A DNA stretch of 64,000 nucleotides from Rhodobacter sp. (GCA_016704435.1 JADJAB010000009.1:1-64000), one strand, 5' to 3'; shown: positions 52,764-61,755, counted from the first letter of the stretch. Translations and numbers: made by a program. Notes: generated by a model from the letters alone, not told the origin.

Positions 52764-53352
52764 GCACAAATCGCTAGCAGGCGACCGGGAGAATTGAAAC
52801 ATCCGGTTGCAGAACCGGGATTTTCGTGACCGGCAATCCGGCTACTTCCACTTGACGCTTGTCGCTGGCAGGACATCTGGTCGCATGGCATCCGGACAGC
52901 CAGTCAAGGTCCGTCCAAGGGCGTTGATTTCAGGATCAGCGCAAATGGCGGACCGATGCGTCACGACATGCCGCCGGGCACCTGGATGCTCCGTCCTTCT
53001 GCGATGATTTCAACACTCGGCACATTGGCACATTGCGATGCCGTCAGGAGGGGGCATCCACGCCATCAACAGAACCCTGAGCCCTGGGGAAAGTGACGCC
53101 CGGCATGATGCCGAGAGAGCCTGTCGCACGGGTTGCGGTCGATGAACGAAGTGGTCATTGGCGCGACAGGCAATACCGGGTCGGACTGCCGGCCCTGAGT
53201 GCGAAGGACCGACGCCCACCGGAAAGGCGGATGGCGATCCTGACTTCGGCAACGAGCCGCCGATCATGGAACACGCGCGTTGATTTCTACCGTAGGTCGT
53301 GTTAAAGAAACCCTCTGCTTCCAATAGGTTGAGTCGCACTTTCATTGCCATT

Positions 53353-53369
53353 CCGGTCCCCCGGACCGG
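53353..53369. repeat. CCGGTCC palindrome upstream of the sheath gene
   Basis: The inverted repeat CCGGTCCcccGGACCGG lies about 205 bases before the sheath start. The same arms occur at 56009-56025 before the tube gene. Confidence 0.45.
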
Positions 53370-53397
53370 ACCATTCAGACACGTCATGAGGCCAGGT

Positions 53398-53556
53398 ATG
53401 TTGGGGTTTTTCCACCCGATGCCCATGCTTTCCTTGCAGGCGGCCCTGCGCGATCCCTGCGCCCTGCGGCTCAACAATGCCGATCCCATCTTGCTTCGCT
53501 CCGACCTTGTCGATGTCGCCCGGCCCCGGCCGGTGCGGCGTCGTGCCCATTCCTGA
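53398..53556 (+). CDS. possible small protein preceding the sheath gene
   Basis: 52 residues beginning MLGFFHPMPMLSLQAALRDP and ending in an Arg-rich tail, 18 bases before the sheath ATG. No family is recognised and no strong ribosome-binding site is seen. Third-position GC is in the local range, so it may be real, but length gives little support. Confidence 0.25.
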   Translation: MLGFFHPMPMLSLQAALRDPCALRLNNADPILLRSDLVDVARPRPVRRRAHS

Positions 53557-53574
53557 CATTCGGGAGTCCTGACC

Positions 53575-55998
53575 ATGGTGCAATTGTCCTACCCCGGCGT
53601 CTATGTCGTCGAGAAGTCAAGCGGGGTGAATACGATCACGGGCGTGGCGACCTCGATCGCCGCATTCTCCGGTCGAACGCAGAAAGGCCCGATCGACCGG
53701 GCGGTGCGCTGCCTGGGATACCCTGATTTCCTGCGCAGTTTCGGCGGCGCGCATCCTGAAAGCGAGATCGGCGCGGCCGTGAAGCTGTTCTTCGACAACG
53801 GCGGCACCGACTGTTATGTGGTCCGGCTGGCCGGTGCGGGCGCGCAAGCGGCGGGGGTGGACCTGCGCAACTGGGCAGGCGCGCACATGTTGACCGCGAC
53901 GGCCAAGATGGCGGGCGTCTGGGGCAACGGGCTTCGGCTGGAAATCTCCTATGGAACGCCGACCCCTGGCGAGACCTTCAGCCTGACGGTGTCACAGGTG
54001 GAAGGCGGGCGCGAAGTGGCGCGCGAAGTGCATTCGAACCTGTCGATGGACCCGACGAACGCGCGCTTCGCGCCAAGTTTCGTGACGCAAAGCTCTGCCC
54101 TGATCGATCTGTCGGCGGGGGCGGGCTTCAATCCCGGCGCCCCGGCCCATGCCGGTTTTTCCGAAGCGCGGCGCCCGTTGGGAACGACGCTGGCGCAGCT
54201 GCGCGCCAGCTTGGGCGGGCTGATCGGCTTCGGTAACCCGACCGGCGCGCGCCGGTTCGAGATCTCGGTCAACGGGTCAGCCTATGTGTCGGTGAACCTG
54301 GGCACCTGGGACGTGAACGACGCAGGGATTGCCGCGATCAGCGACCTTGAGAACCAGCTGCGCGACCGGATCAACGATGCCTTGGGCACGCTGGTTCCGG
54401 CGCAGACGGTGGCGGTCACGCTGGCGGCCTCGGCCGATGTGGGCGGGCAGCGGTTCCTTCGGATCGCCGCCACCAGCGGCAACACGGCGAATGCGCGCAT
54501 CCGCCGTGCGCCGACCGAAGACATCGCGGCGGCGCTGATGGCCGGGGTAGACAACGGCGGGGTAGAGATCGCCCGGCTGGCCGAGGCACGGCCGGCGCCG
54601 ACGGGATCGGTCTTCCGCATCGACGACGGGGCTGGGTCGCTGGCGCGGCTGAACCAGTGGACGGGGCTGACACAGGCGGGGCTGACGCAGATCACCGTGG
54701 GCACCGAGCCGCCGCTTGCGCTGAACGCGGCGCCGAACAACATCCAGACCACGGCCGCGGCCGACCGGATGCACCGCGATGCGCTGGGTCCGACCAGCCC
54801 GAACGGCAACAATGACGGCGTGCGCGAGAAGCTGCGGATCATCGCGCAGGCGATCACCACAGCGCCGGGCAGCCGCTATCGGGCCGAGGCGCAGGGCTAT
54901 CACCTGACGGTTCTGGCCAAGGACGGGACGTTTAACGAAATCCCCTCGGCTGTGGCCTATGCCGGGCCGGGGGGCGTGACAGTGAACCCCGCGCTGGTGC
55001 GCAACACACGGCAGGTGCCACTGGGTCCGAACGGCACCAGCCCGTTCGCCGTTTCAAGCGCGGCTCAGGAGGGTGAGGATGGCGGCGCGCCTTCCTTCGC
55101 CAACTACGTCGGCGATCCGGTGGCGAAAACGGGCTTCCACGCGCTGGACCGGGTCGATCTGTTCAACTTGATGCTGCTGCCCGCCGATGCCGCAATGACG
55201 GATGCGCAGCGGCGCCAGCTCTGGGGTCCGGCCTCGATCTACTGCCTGTCGCGGCGGGCTTTCCTGCTGATCGACGCGCCCGACGGCTGGACCGATGCCG
55301 CCGGCCTTCCGGCGGTGGTGCAGAACACAGACGACATCAACAACCTGCGCGCGACGGTGGTAAAGGACCACAGCGCGGTGTTCTATCCCAAGATCCTGTG
55401 GAACGACGCGGGCCTGGTTCGGACGGTCGGCTCGGCCGGGGCGATCGCGGGGCTGATGTCGCGGGTCGATGCGACGCGCGGCGTCTGGAAGGCGCCCGCG
55501 GGCACCGAGGCGGACCTGCGCGGCATCGCGGGGCTGGCGGTGAAACTGACCGATCTGGAAAACGGCGTCCTGAACAAGCTGGGCGTCAACTGCGCGCGGT
55601 CCTTCATCTCGGGCCATGTGAACTGGGGTGCGCGCACGATGGACGGGGCCGACGATCTGGGATCGGAGTGGAAATACATCCCGATCCGAAGGCTGGCGCT
55701 GATGATTGCGGAATCTCTTTTCCGCGGCACGCAATGGGTGGTGTTCGAGCCCAATGATGAGCCGCTCTGGGCCAAGATCCGGCTGAACGTGGGCGTGTTC
55801 ATGAACGGCCTGTTCCGCCAGGGCGCCTTCCAGGGGTCCAGCAGGTCCGAAGCCTTCTACGTGAAATGCGACGCCGAGACGACGACGCAGGCCGACCGCA
55901 ACCTTGGCATCGTCAACATCGAAGTGGGCTTCGCGCCACTGAAACCGGCCGAATTCGTGGTCATCACCATCCAGCAGATCGCGGGCGACCTGTCCTGA
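53575..55998 (+). CDS. contractile injection system sheath protein
   Basis: 807 residues. The N-terminus VQLSYPGVYVVEKSSGVNTI and TSIAAFSGRTQKGPIDRAVR then FGGAHPESEIGAAVKLFFDN are the start of phage/Afp sheath proteins; the C-terminal domain holds FEPNDEPLWAKIRLNVGVFM, NGLFRQGAFQGSSRSEAFYV and NLGIVNIEVGFAPLKPAEFV, the interlocking part of the sheath. The middle (about 200-480) is a large variable surface insertion. Only one sheath gene is seen, unlike the three of Afp/PVC. GGAGTCC precedes the ATG. Confidence 0.95.
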   Translation: MVQLSYPGVYVVEKSSGVNTITGVATSIAAFSGRTQKGPIDRAVRCLGYPDFLRSFGGAHPESEIGAAVKLFFDNGGTDCYVVRLAGAGAQAAGVDLRNWAGAHMLTATAKMAGVWGNGLRLEISYGTPTPGETFSLTVSQVEGGREVAREVHSNLSMDPTNARFAPSFVTQSSALIDLSAGAGFNPGAPAHAGFSEARRPLGTTLAQLRASLGGLIGFGNPTGARRFEISVNGSAYVSVNLGTWDVNDAGIAAISDLENQLRDRINDALGTLVPAQTVAVTLAASADVGGQRFLRIAATSGNTANARIRRAPTEDIAAALMAGVDNGGVEIARLAEARPAPTGSVFRIDDGAGSLARLNQWTGLTQAGLTQITVGTEPPLALNAAPNNIQTTAAADRMHRDALGPTSPNGNNDGVREKLRIIAQAITTAPGSRYRAEAQGYHLTVLAKDGTFNEIPSAVAYAGPGGVTVNPALVRNTRQVPLGPNGTSPFAVSSAAQEGEDGGAPSFANYVGDPVAKTGFHALDRVDLFNLMLLPADAAMTDAQRRQLWGPASIYCLSRRAFLLIDAPDGWTDAAGLPAVVQNTDDINNLRATVVKDHSAVFYPKILWNDAGLVRTVGSAGAIAGLMSRVDATRGVWKAPAGTEADLRGIAGLAVKLTDLENGVLNKLGVNCARSFISGHVNWGARTMDGADDLGSEWKYIPIRRLALMIAESLFRGTQWVVFEPNDEPLWAKIRLNVGVFMNGLFRQGAFQGSSRSEAFYVKCDAETTTQADRNLGIVNIEVGFAPLKPAEFVVITIQQIAGDLS

Positions 55999-56008
55999 TC
56001 TTTTCCTG

Positions 56009-56025
56009 CCGGTCCTGTGGACCGG
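56009..56025. repeat. CCGGTCC palindrome between sheath and tube genes
   Basis: CCGGTCCtgtGGACCGG shares both arms with the element at 53353-53369. It lies 32 bases before the tube start and could adjust expression of sheath relative to tube. Confidence 0.45.
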
Positions 56026-56056
56026 AAGCTGTCAGTTTGCAGAGAGGACTTCCGAG

Positions 56057-56578
56057 ATGGCGAAGGGATTTGTGACCAACGCGCACCGCACCGACCCTTA
56101 CAAGGCGTTCAAGTTCAGGGTGCTTTGGGACCAGAAGGTGGTGATGGGCGTATCGAAGGTCAGTTCGCTGAAGCGTACCACCGAGGTGGTCAGCCACCGC
56201 GACGGCGGCGACAACTCGTCGGACCACAAGTCGCCGGGGCGCACGACCTACGAGGCAGTGACGATGGAGCGCGGCGTCACCCATGACCGCGAGTTCGAGG
56301 CCTGGGCGAACAAGGTGCATCCGACCGCCGGAGACGCCTCGATGGACCTGGTGGGTTACAAGAAGAACCTGACGCTTGAGGTGCTGAACGAGCGCGGCCA
56401 CGTTGCGATGCGCTATGCGCTTTTCAACTGCTGGGTCAGCGAGTTCACCGCGCTTCCCGATCTGGACGCCAATGCCAACGCGGTGGCGATCGAGTCGATC
56501 AAGATCGAGATGGAAGGCTGGGAGCGTGACGTCGAGACCAAGGAGCCGGACGAAGCTAGCCCGGTCCCCGCGGCCTGA
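56057..56578 (+). CDS. contractile injection system inner tube protein
   Basis: 173 residues of the T4 gp19-like tube family. Signatures: KAFKFRVLWDQKVVMGVSKV, the SSLKRTTEVVSHRDGGDN loop, TYEAVTMERGVTHDREFEAW and the C-terminal IESIKIEMEGWERDVETKEP. Hexamers stack to form the inner tube. AGAGAGGAC precedes the ATG. It follows the sheath as in most eCIS and phage-tail operons. Confidence 0.93.
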   Translation: MAKGFVTNAHRTDPYKAFKFRVLWDQKVVMGVSKVSSLKRTTEVVSHRDGGDNSSDHKSPGRTTYEAVTMERGVTHDREFEAWANKVHPTAGDASMDLVGYKKNLTLEVLNERGHVAMRYALFNCWVSEFTALPDLDANANAVAIESIKIEMEGWERDVETKEPDEASPVPAA

Positions 56579-56604
56579 TCCGGCCGGGATAAGGAGATAC
56601 CGTC

Positions 56605-57387
56605 ATGGCGGCGCGGCCAGACCTGACGATTCTGCCCGGAGGGGCCGTGGCGCCGCTGCGGTTCCGCAGGCTGGGGCGGCTGGGCGATCTTGATCTGGAC
56701 CTTGCGGCGGCAGACCGGCCGCGGGTGGTGACGGCAGTCCTGTCGGCCTGTGCGGTGCCGGCGCAGGAGGTCGGGACAATCTGGGCACTGACGCTGGCGG
56801 CACGGATCGGCGGGCTTCTGGCGGTGTGGTCCAGCGGCACAGGGGCCGAGGCGCTGGATTTGCGGCTGCGCTGCCCGATGGCGGGCTGCGGGGCTGATCT
56901 GGAGGCAGGCCTTCCGGTCGAGGCGCTGATGGCACTGGCGCGTGACGCCGAGGCGGTAGCGGTGCTGGACGAAGGGGCCGACGGCGGCGCCTTGCGCCGC
57001 CCGACCGGTACCGATCAGCGGCGCTGGCGAGAGGTGCCTGCGGACGATCCGGAGGGCGTGATCCTGGCTTCGCTTGTGCTGCGCGGTCCGGTGCCTGCGG
57101 ACGCGGGCGCACGGGAGGCGCTGGCCGACCGGCTGGCTGCGTTCGATCCGCTGTCCTGCTTTGCGGTGACGGTGCATTGCCCCGATTGCGGCACGGAAAG
57201 CACTCATCCGGTGGATCTGGAGGCCGAACTTCTGGCGCGGCTGGCGCGGATGCAGGACCGGCTCTTCGCCGAGGTCGACGTCCTGGCCCGCCGCTATGGC
57301 TGGAGCGACGAGGCAATCCTGTCGATGCCGCCCCGGCGGCGGGCGCGCTATCTGCAGATGGACGCAGCGGGGGAGGGCTGGATGTGA
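56605..57387 (+). CDS. eCIS-associated protein with Cys motifs, baseplate chaperone-like
   Basis: 260 residues. Two Cys sets, CPMAGCGAD (about 92-100) and HCPDCGTES (about 192-200), could bind a metal ion. The C-terminal region ending YGWSDEAILSMPPRRRARYL resembles the end of T4-like baseplate/hub assembly proteins found in the same position in phage-like clusters (the pattern WSExEILxLPxxRRxxYL). The exact role is uncertain: assembly chaperone or structural. Its stop region overlaps the GTG start of the next gene. Confidence 0.6.
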   Translation: MAARPDLTILPGGAVAPLRFRRLGRLGDLDLDLAAADRPRVVTAVLSACAVPAQEVGTIWALTLAARIGGLLAVWSSGTGAEALDLRLRCPMAGCGADLEAGLPVEALMALARDAEAVAVLDEGADGGALRRPTGTDQRRWREVPADDPEGVILASLVLRGPVPADAGAREALADRLAAFDPLSCFAVTVHCPDCGTESTHPVDLEAELLARLARMQDRLFAEVDVLARRYGWSDEAILSMPPRRRARYLQMDAAGEGWM

Positions 57388-58217
57388 ACTACCTTGCCCG
57401 CCTTGCTGCGCAGACCGGACTGACCGGGCCGCTGGCGCCAGTGCCGTCGCCCCCGGCAGGTTTCGAAGTCGTCGATGAGGTCGTGCTGGCGCAGCCTGTG
57501 GCGCCAGCCGCCGCCGTGGAAACCCGGTACGAAGTCCTGCCCGTGGTGGTCGAGACAGAGGGCGAGCGGATCGTCGAGAAAGTGGTGCTGGACCCGCCGC
57601 GCGTGTCTGCCTCGGCGGTTGCCAGCCGCCCCGCACCCGCGCTGCCGGTCGAAACCGCGCCAAGGCCGGTTGCGGCCCCTTTGCCCGAGAACCCGGGGAA
57701 GAACCAGCCAGAGGCCCGACAGCGGCCCGAAGAGCTGCGCGAACTGCGCTTGCGGCAAGTGCTGGAGTGGGTAGCCCTGAACGACCGCCCGGCGGCGGCG
57801 GCAGAGCCTGAGGCCCCGCCAGTTGAGGCGGTCCCGACACGGCCCGCGCCACCGGTGCCCGCCGCGCCTTCGGCCGCCGCGCCGCGGCCGGGCGCCCTGC
57901 CGGAACTGGAGATCCCGCTGCCCCGCTCGCCCACCCGGTCGGAACCCCTTTCCCCGCCGCGACCCGCGACCATCGTCCCGGCCACCGCGCCGCTGCCCGA
58001 ACGTCGGCCCATGGCGACCCGGACCGAAACGGACAGCCGCGTGATTGAGGAGCATATCGACATCTCGATCGGCACGATCCGGTTGGATGTGCGACCGCCT
58101 GTGCCTGCGGCCGGCGGGCCGAAGAGCCCTGCGCCGCCACCCCCTGCGCCTCTGCCCAGGTCTGCCGGTCCGGCGACGACGGCCAGTCGGCTGCGCCGCC
58201 GCTACATCAGGTTGTGA
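57384..58217 (+). CDS. Pro/Ala-rich eCIS-linked protein of unknown function
   Basis: 277 residues from GTG 57384, overlapping the previous stop (ATGTGA). After a short N-terminal stretch (MNYLARLAAQTGLTGPLAPV) and a beta-like segment (VETRYEVLPVVVETEGERIV) it is low-complexity Pro/Ala/Arg. Near the C-terminus VIEEHIDISIGTIRLDVRPP stands out as an ordered motif, followed by another Pro-rich run and a basic end. It probably is a flexible linker-type protein with a short docking motif. No enzyme signature is seen. Confidence 0.6.
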   Translation: MNYLARLAAQTGLTGPLAPVPSPPAGFEVVDEVVLAQPVAPAAAVETRYEVLPVVVETEGERIVEKVVLDPPRVSASAVASRPAPALPVETAPRPVAAPLPENPGKNQPEARQRPEELRELRLRQVLEWVALNDRPAAAAEPEAPPVEAVPTRPAPPVPAAPSAAAPRPGALPELEIPLPRSPTRSEPLSPPRPATIVPATAPLPERRPMATRTETDSRVIEEHIDISIGTIRLDVRPPVPAAGGPKSPAPPPPAPLPRSAGPATTASRLRRRYIRL

Positions 58218-58223
58218 CGGGTC

Positions 58224-59399
58224 ATGACACAGGCGGACTCACATCGGGCGATCGGGGCGGCAACCAAGCTGCTGCGCGACCATCTGAGCCGCCGGGGGTT
58301 CAACGTCACCGTCGGCCGGCCCGAGGATGCCGCCGAAAACGACAGCACGGCCAAGCTGAACCTGTTCCTCTACGAATTGTCCTTCGACGGGGCGCTGCGC
58401 AACGTGTCGCTGGAAGAGGGCAGGCCGCCGCCGGTCTGGATGGTGCTGCGCTATCTGTTGACCGCCTTCGACGACGGCGAGCTAAGCGACAGCGCGGATG
58501 CGCATGAGTTGCTGGGCCGCGGACTGATGGCGCTGAACGATCTGAACTATCTGCGGCTGGATGCGGCCGTGGCACTGGACGTTCGGCAGGCTCTGGAGCT
58601 GAACCCCGAGCCGCTGAAGATCACCTTCGAGGACGGGTCGAGCGACCTTCTGTCCAAGCTGATGCAGGGGTCGGACGACGCCTATCGCATCTCGGCGCCG
58701 GTACAGGTGCGCCCCGTGCTGCTGCTTCCGGCCGAGCGCGAGGGATCATCCCTGCTGGTCGGAGTGGACTATTCGCAAAGTCCGCCAGTCGAGATCCGCG
58801 AAGCGGGCCTGCGGATCGAGACAATCCCCAGTCTGGGGCCGATGCTGGACCGGGTGGAGCCGGTGGCGGTAGAGCCGGGGGAAACCGTGACGGTCCACGG
58901 CACCGATCTGCATCTGTCGGGGCTGGAGGCGGTGCTGGGCGGGCAGGTTCTGCGGATCGTGGCTCAGGGTCCGGACCGGCTGGTGGTCGAGGCCGAAGGC
59001 ACGGCAACCGACGGCGGCCCGTTGGGGCCGATCGCTGCGGGGTTGTCGATCTCGGCCGGCGAGCATCCGCTGTCGGTGCGCCGGGTCCTGGGCAACGGCA
59101 AGCTGCGCGGGTCGAACCTGATCGGGCTCGGCCTGAGGCCGGTGGTGACCGGGGCCGTGCTGAACGGCGCCGACCTGGACTTGGCCGGGCATCTTCTGGG
59201 CGGTACGGATGACGACGTGGTGCTGACGCTGCTGCGCGACGGCGCGCCCTTGCGAAGCTTCGAGGTGGTGACGCCAAGCGCGAACCAGCGCAGCCTGACC
59301 GTGGCGGGCGTAACGGCGGTGGGGCCAGGCACCTATCTTGCGCTGCTGCGCGTGAATGGTCAGCAGGCACGCATTGCGCCGCTGGTGGTGGTGCCATGA
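58224..59399 (+). CDS. DUF4255 / Pvc16-like tail terminator protein with IPT-like domains
   Basis: 391 residues. The N-terminal DUF4255 domain (about 8-190) has LNLFLYELSFDGALRNVSLE, VWMVLRYLLTAFDDGELSDS and the LLGRGLMALNDLNYLRLDAA helix, as in Afp16/Pvc16 that cap tube and sheath. The C-terminal half (about 205-391) contains two Ig/IPT-like stretches (DRVEPVAVEPGETVTVHGTD; VVTGAVLNGADLDLAG), an extension not in Afp16 that may decorate the cap. The stop overlaps the ATPase start by 4 bases. Confidence 0.85.
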   Translation: MTQADSHRAIGAATKLLRDHLSRRGFNVTVGRPEDAAENDSTAKLNLFLYELSFDGALRNVSLEEGRPPPVWMVLRYLLTAFDDGELSDSADAHELLGRGLMALNDLNYLRLDAAVALDVRQALELNPEPLKITFEDGSSDLLSKLMQGSDDAYRISAPVQVRPVLLLPAEREGSSLLVGVDYSQSPPVEIREAGLRIETIPSLGPMLDRVEPVAVEPGETVTVHGTDLHLSGLEAVLGGQVLRIVAQGPDRLVVEAEGTATDGGPLGPIAAGLSISAGEHPLSVRRVLGNGKLRGSNLIGLGLRPVVTGAVLNGADLDLAGHLLGGTDDDVVLTLLRDGAPLRSFEVVTPSANQRSLTVAGVTAVGPGTYLALLRVNGQQARIAPLVVVP

Positions 59400-61495
59400 C
59401 CCTGCGCGCCACTTCCGGCGCCGTGGCGCCTGCCTTGGGGTTCACGCCCCGGATCGAGGTGGGCGACGCTCTGGCGCGGCACTGGCTGGCGCAGGCGACG
59501 CTGCGGCTTCGGCGCGAGGTTGCCTGGCTGTGGCACGAGCGGGGCACGCTGCATGGCCTTGGCGGTGGCGGTGCCTTGCCGCCGATGATCGACCCGCTGC
59601 ACGAGGCGCTGGACCTGAACCGCTATGACAGCGACCGTGCTGCCTTTTTCGTCACCGATCCGGCGGCACGCTACCTGACCGATCGGATCGCCGCGTTGCC
59701 GCTGCCACAGGGCCGGCCGGTCCGGGGCGGGTTCGGCTGGCTTGCAACCGAGCTGGCGCTGACTTCGGCCGATTGTCTGGTGCTTGCGCTGGCGGTGGGC
59801 GGCGCGGTGGACAGCGCGCGCGGTGCGGTGATCGCGGCCTGCCTGAACGCGCCCGAGGCGCGCGACCCGACGCTGGCGCTGGCGCAAAGGCTGTGGGAGG
59901 CGCCCGACCAGGTGCTGCCGCTGCTGGATCCGGCGCATCCGCTGGTCGAGACCGGAATTCTGGCTGCCGCAAGCGGCTGGGATGCTCCGCTGGCGGTAGC
60001 GCCGGTTGTGGCGCGGCAACTGCTGTTCCCCGAGGCGCCACCGCCTGCGGCGCTGGTTGCGGTGCTGCCGCCCTCGCCGCCCCCTGCGGGCGACGCTGTG
60101 GCGCTGGCGGCGGCACGGCTGCGGACCCGCAACCAGACGCATGCGACGCTGGTGCCGCTGGTCGGCCCCGAAGAAGGCCCCTTTGCCAGTACTGCCGCCG
60201 GCATCGCGGCTGCAGCCGATCTGCCGCTCCTGGCCGCGCGTGGAGCGGGAGAGGCGGGGCCGCTGATGGTCACGGTCTGGCTGCGCGGCGCGGCGATGCT
60301 TCTGCCGATTGGCCGCCTGACCGGGCCGGAGGGAAGGGTGCAACTGCCGGTGCCGGGCGTTCCGGCCGTGGTCTTTGTCGCGATGACGGGGGCCGACCGC
60401 ATCAGCGCGCTGCCCCGGCGCGAGACGCTGGCCAAGGTGGACCTTCCGGCGCTGGACCATGCCGGGCGGCTGGAAGCCTGGCGCCGGGCGCTGCCCGAAG
60501 TCTGGGCCGCCGACGAAGGCAAGGCGCTCTTGGCGGAATGCACCCGCCGCTTCGGCTTCGAAGAGGCTGCCATCGGCCGGATCGCTGCGGCGTTGCGCGC
60601 ACTGGACCGGACGATCGACCGCAATCTCCTGTTCGCGGCCTGCCGGTCGGACCTGGACCTGGGCGATCTGGCGCAGCCGGTGCGCCCGCGGTTCGGGCTG
60701 GACGAGTTGATGCTGCCGGCCCGGCAGGCCGGACAGATCCGGGCGCTTATCCGGGCGCTGGAGTCGCTTGGCACCGTTCATTCCGACTGGCACCTGGGCA
60801 GGGCCTGGAATGACAGCGGGTTGTCGGTGCTGTTCACCGGACCGCCCGGCACCGGCAAGACCATGGCCGCCGAGGCGATTGCCGCCGAAGTGGGCATGCC
60901 GCTCTACCGTATCGACCTGAGCCAGGTGGTGAACAAGTACATCGGCGAGACGGAGAAGAACCTGGCCCGGCTGTTCGACGCGGCCGACAGTGGCGATGCC
61001 ATCCTGTTCTTCGACGAGGCCGATGCGCTGTTCGGCAAGCGGACCGAGGTGAAGGACGCCCACGACCGCTATGCCAACTTGGAGGTCAGCTACCTGCTGG
61101 AGCGGATGGAGCGGTTCCGGGGCATGGCGATCCTGGCCTCGAACCGCCGCAAGGATCTGGACGAAGCCTTCCTGCGCCGATTGCGTACCATCGTCACCTT
61201 CCCGCTGCCCGAGGCGGCCGAGCGGCTGCGCATCTGGCTGGCGGTGATGCCCGAAGGCGTGGATTGCCACGCGCTGGACCTGGCGTTCCTGGCCGAACGG
61301 CTGCCGCTGTCGGGCGGGCACATCCGCTCGGCCGTGTTCAACGCCTGCCTGCAGAGCGTGCGGCCCGGAGAACCGCCGCGGCTGGAGATGGCCGAGGTGG
61401 TGCGCGCAGTGAAGGACGAGTTCGACAAGCTGGGCCGCACGGTCAGCCTGGACCAGTTCGGCGCCTATGCCGGGGAGGTGCGCGATGAGCCATGA
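59396..61495 (+). CDS. eCIS AAA+ ATPase (Afp15-like)
   Basis: 699 residues. The N-terminal about 430 residues are a family-specific helical domain; the AAA+ module has Walker A GPPGTGKTM from residue 482, Walker B AILFFDEADALFGKR near 533-547 and sensor ILASNRRKDLDEAFLRRLRT with the arginine finger. Such ATPases are nearly universal in eCIS operons; a role in assembly or cargo loading is proposed for the family. It overlaps its neighbours on both sides by several bases. Confidence 0.93.
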   Translation: MTLRATSGAVAPALGFTPRIEVGDALARHWLAQATLRLRREVAWLWHERGTLHGLGGGGALPPMIDPLHEALDLNRYDSDRAAFFVTDPAARYLTDRIAALPLPQGRPVRGGFGWLATELALTSADCLVLALAVGGAVDSARGAVIAACLNAPEARDPTLALAQRLWEAPDQVLPLLDPAHPLVETGILAAASGWDAPLAVAPVVARQLLFPEAPPPAALVAVLPPSPPPAGDAVALAAARLRTRNQTHATLVPLVGPEEGPFASTAAGIAAAADLPLLAARGAGEAGPLMVTVWLRGAAMLLPIGRLTGPEGRVQLPVPGVPAVVFVAMTGADRISALPRRETLAKVDLPALDHAGRLEAWRRALPEVWAADEGKALLAECTRRFGFEEAAIGRIAAALRALDRTIDRNLLFAACRSDLDLGDLAQPVRPRFGLDELMLPARQAGQIRALIRALESLGTVHSDWHLGRAWNDSGLSVLFTGPPGTGKTMAAEAIAAEVGMPLYRIDLSQVVNKYIGETEKNLARLFDAADSGDAILFFDEADALFGKRTEVKDAHDRYANLEVSYLLERMERFRGMAILASNRRKDLDEAFLRRLRTIVTFPLPEAAERLRIWLAVMPEGVDCHALDLAFLAERLPLSGGHIRSAVFNACLQSVRPGEPPRLEMAEVVRAVKDEFDKLGRTVSLDQFGAYAGEVRDEP

Positions 61496-61751
61496 GGACC
61501 GCCACCGCAGCATCCGGGTCGAGGGACTGGATATCCGCTTGACGGGCGTGGCGCCCGCCATGGCGCGCGGTGTCATGGCGGCGCTGCCCGCGGCTGTGGC
61601 CACCGAGATGGCGCGCGCCTCCGGGACTGCCGGGCCGCGCGATTTGCAGCTTGCCTCGGGCGGGTCCGCGGAGGTGACGCAGGCACTTGCGCGCGAGATT
61701 GCGGCGCGGATCCGCGCAGGCCTTGGGCCTGCCGGACAGGGGGAGGGCTGA
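61485..61751 (+). CDS. small eCIS-linked protein of unknown function
   Basis: 88 residues from ATG 61485, overlapping the ATPase end by 11 bases. It starts MSHEDRHRSIRVEGLDIRLT and then forms Ala-rich amphipathic helices (MARGVMAALPAAVATEMARA; VTQALAREIAARIRAGL). No Cys, no membrane segment, no known family. The tight overlap with the ATPase suggests a stoichiometric partner. Confidence 0.6.
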   Translation: MSHEDRHRSIRVEGLDIRLTGVAPAMARGVMAALPAAVATEMARASGTAGPRDLQLASGGSAEVTQALAREIAARIRAGLGPAGQGEG

Positions 61752-61755
61752 GCGC

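Larger units (their letters stand above)
52764..53574. other. 811-base stretch without a confident gene, upstream of the eCIS cluster
   Basis: No frame here shows a family signature. Observations: an 18-codon frame at 53142-53198 starting MNEVVIGATGNTGSD, which resembles the first strand-loop of NmrA-like NAD(P)-binding proteins but stops at once; a possible small gene at 53398; a CCGGTCC/GGACCGG palindrome at 53353; a perfect AAAGAAACC-type AT-richer patch at 53303-53330 that could hold the eCIS promoter, though no consensus is clear. Confidence 0.5.

Noticed and set aside
53142..53198. Start of an NmrA-like NAD(P)-binding protein (MNEVVIGATGNTGSD)
   Set aside because: Only 18 codons before a stop and no continuing homology in other frames; it may be chance.
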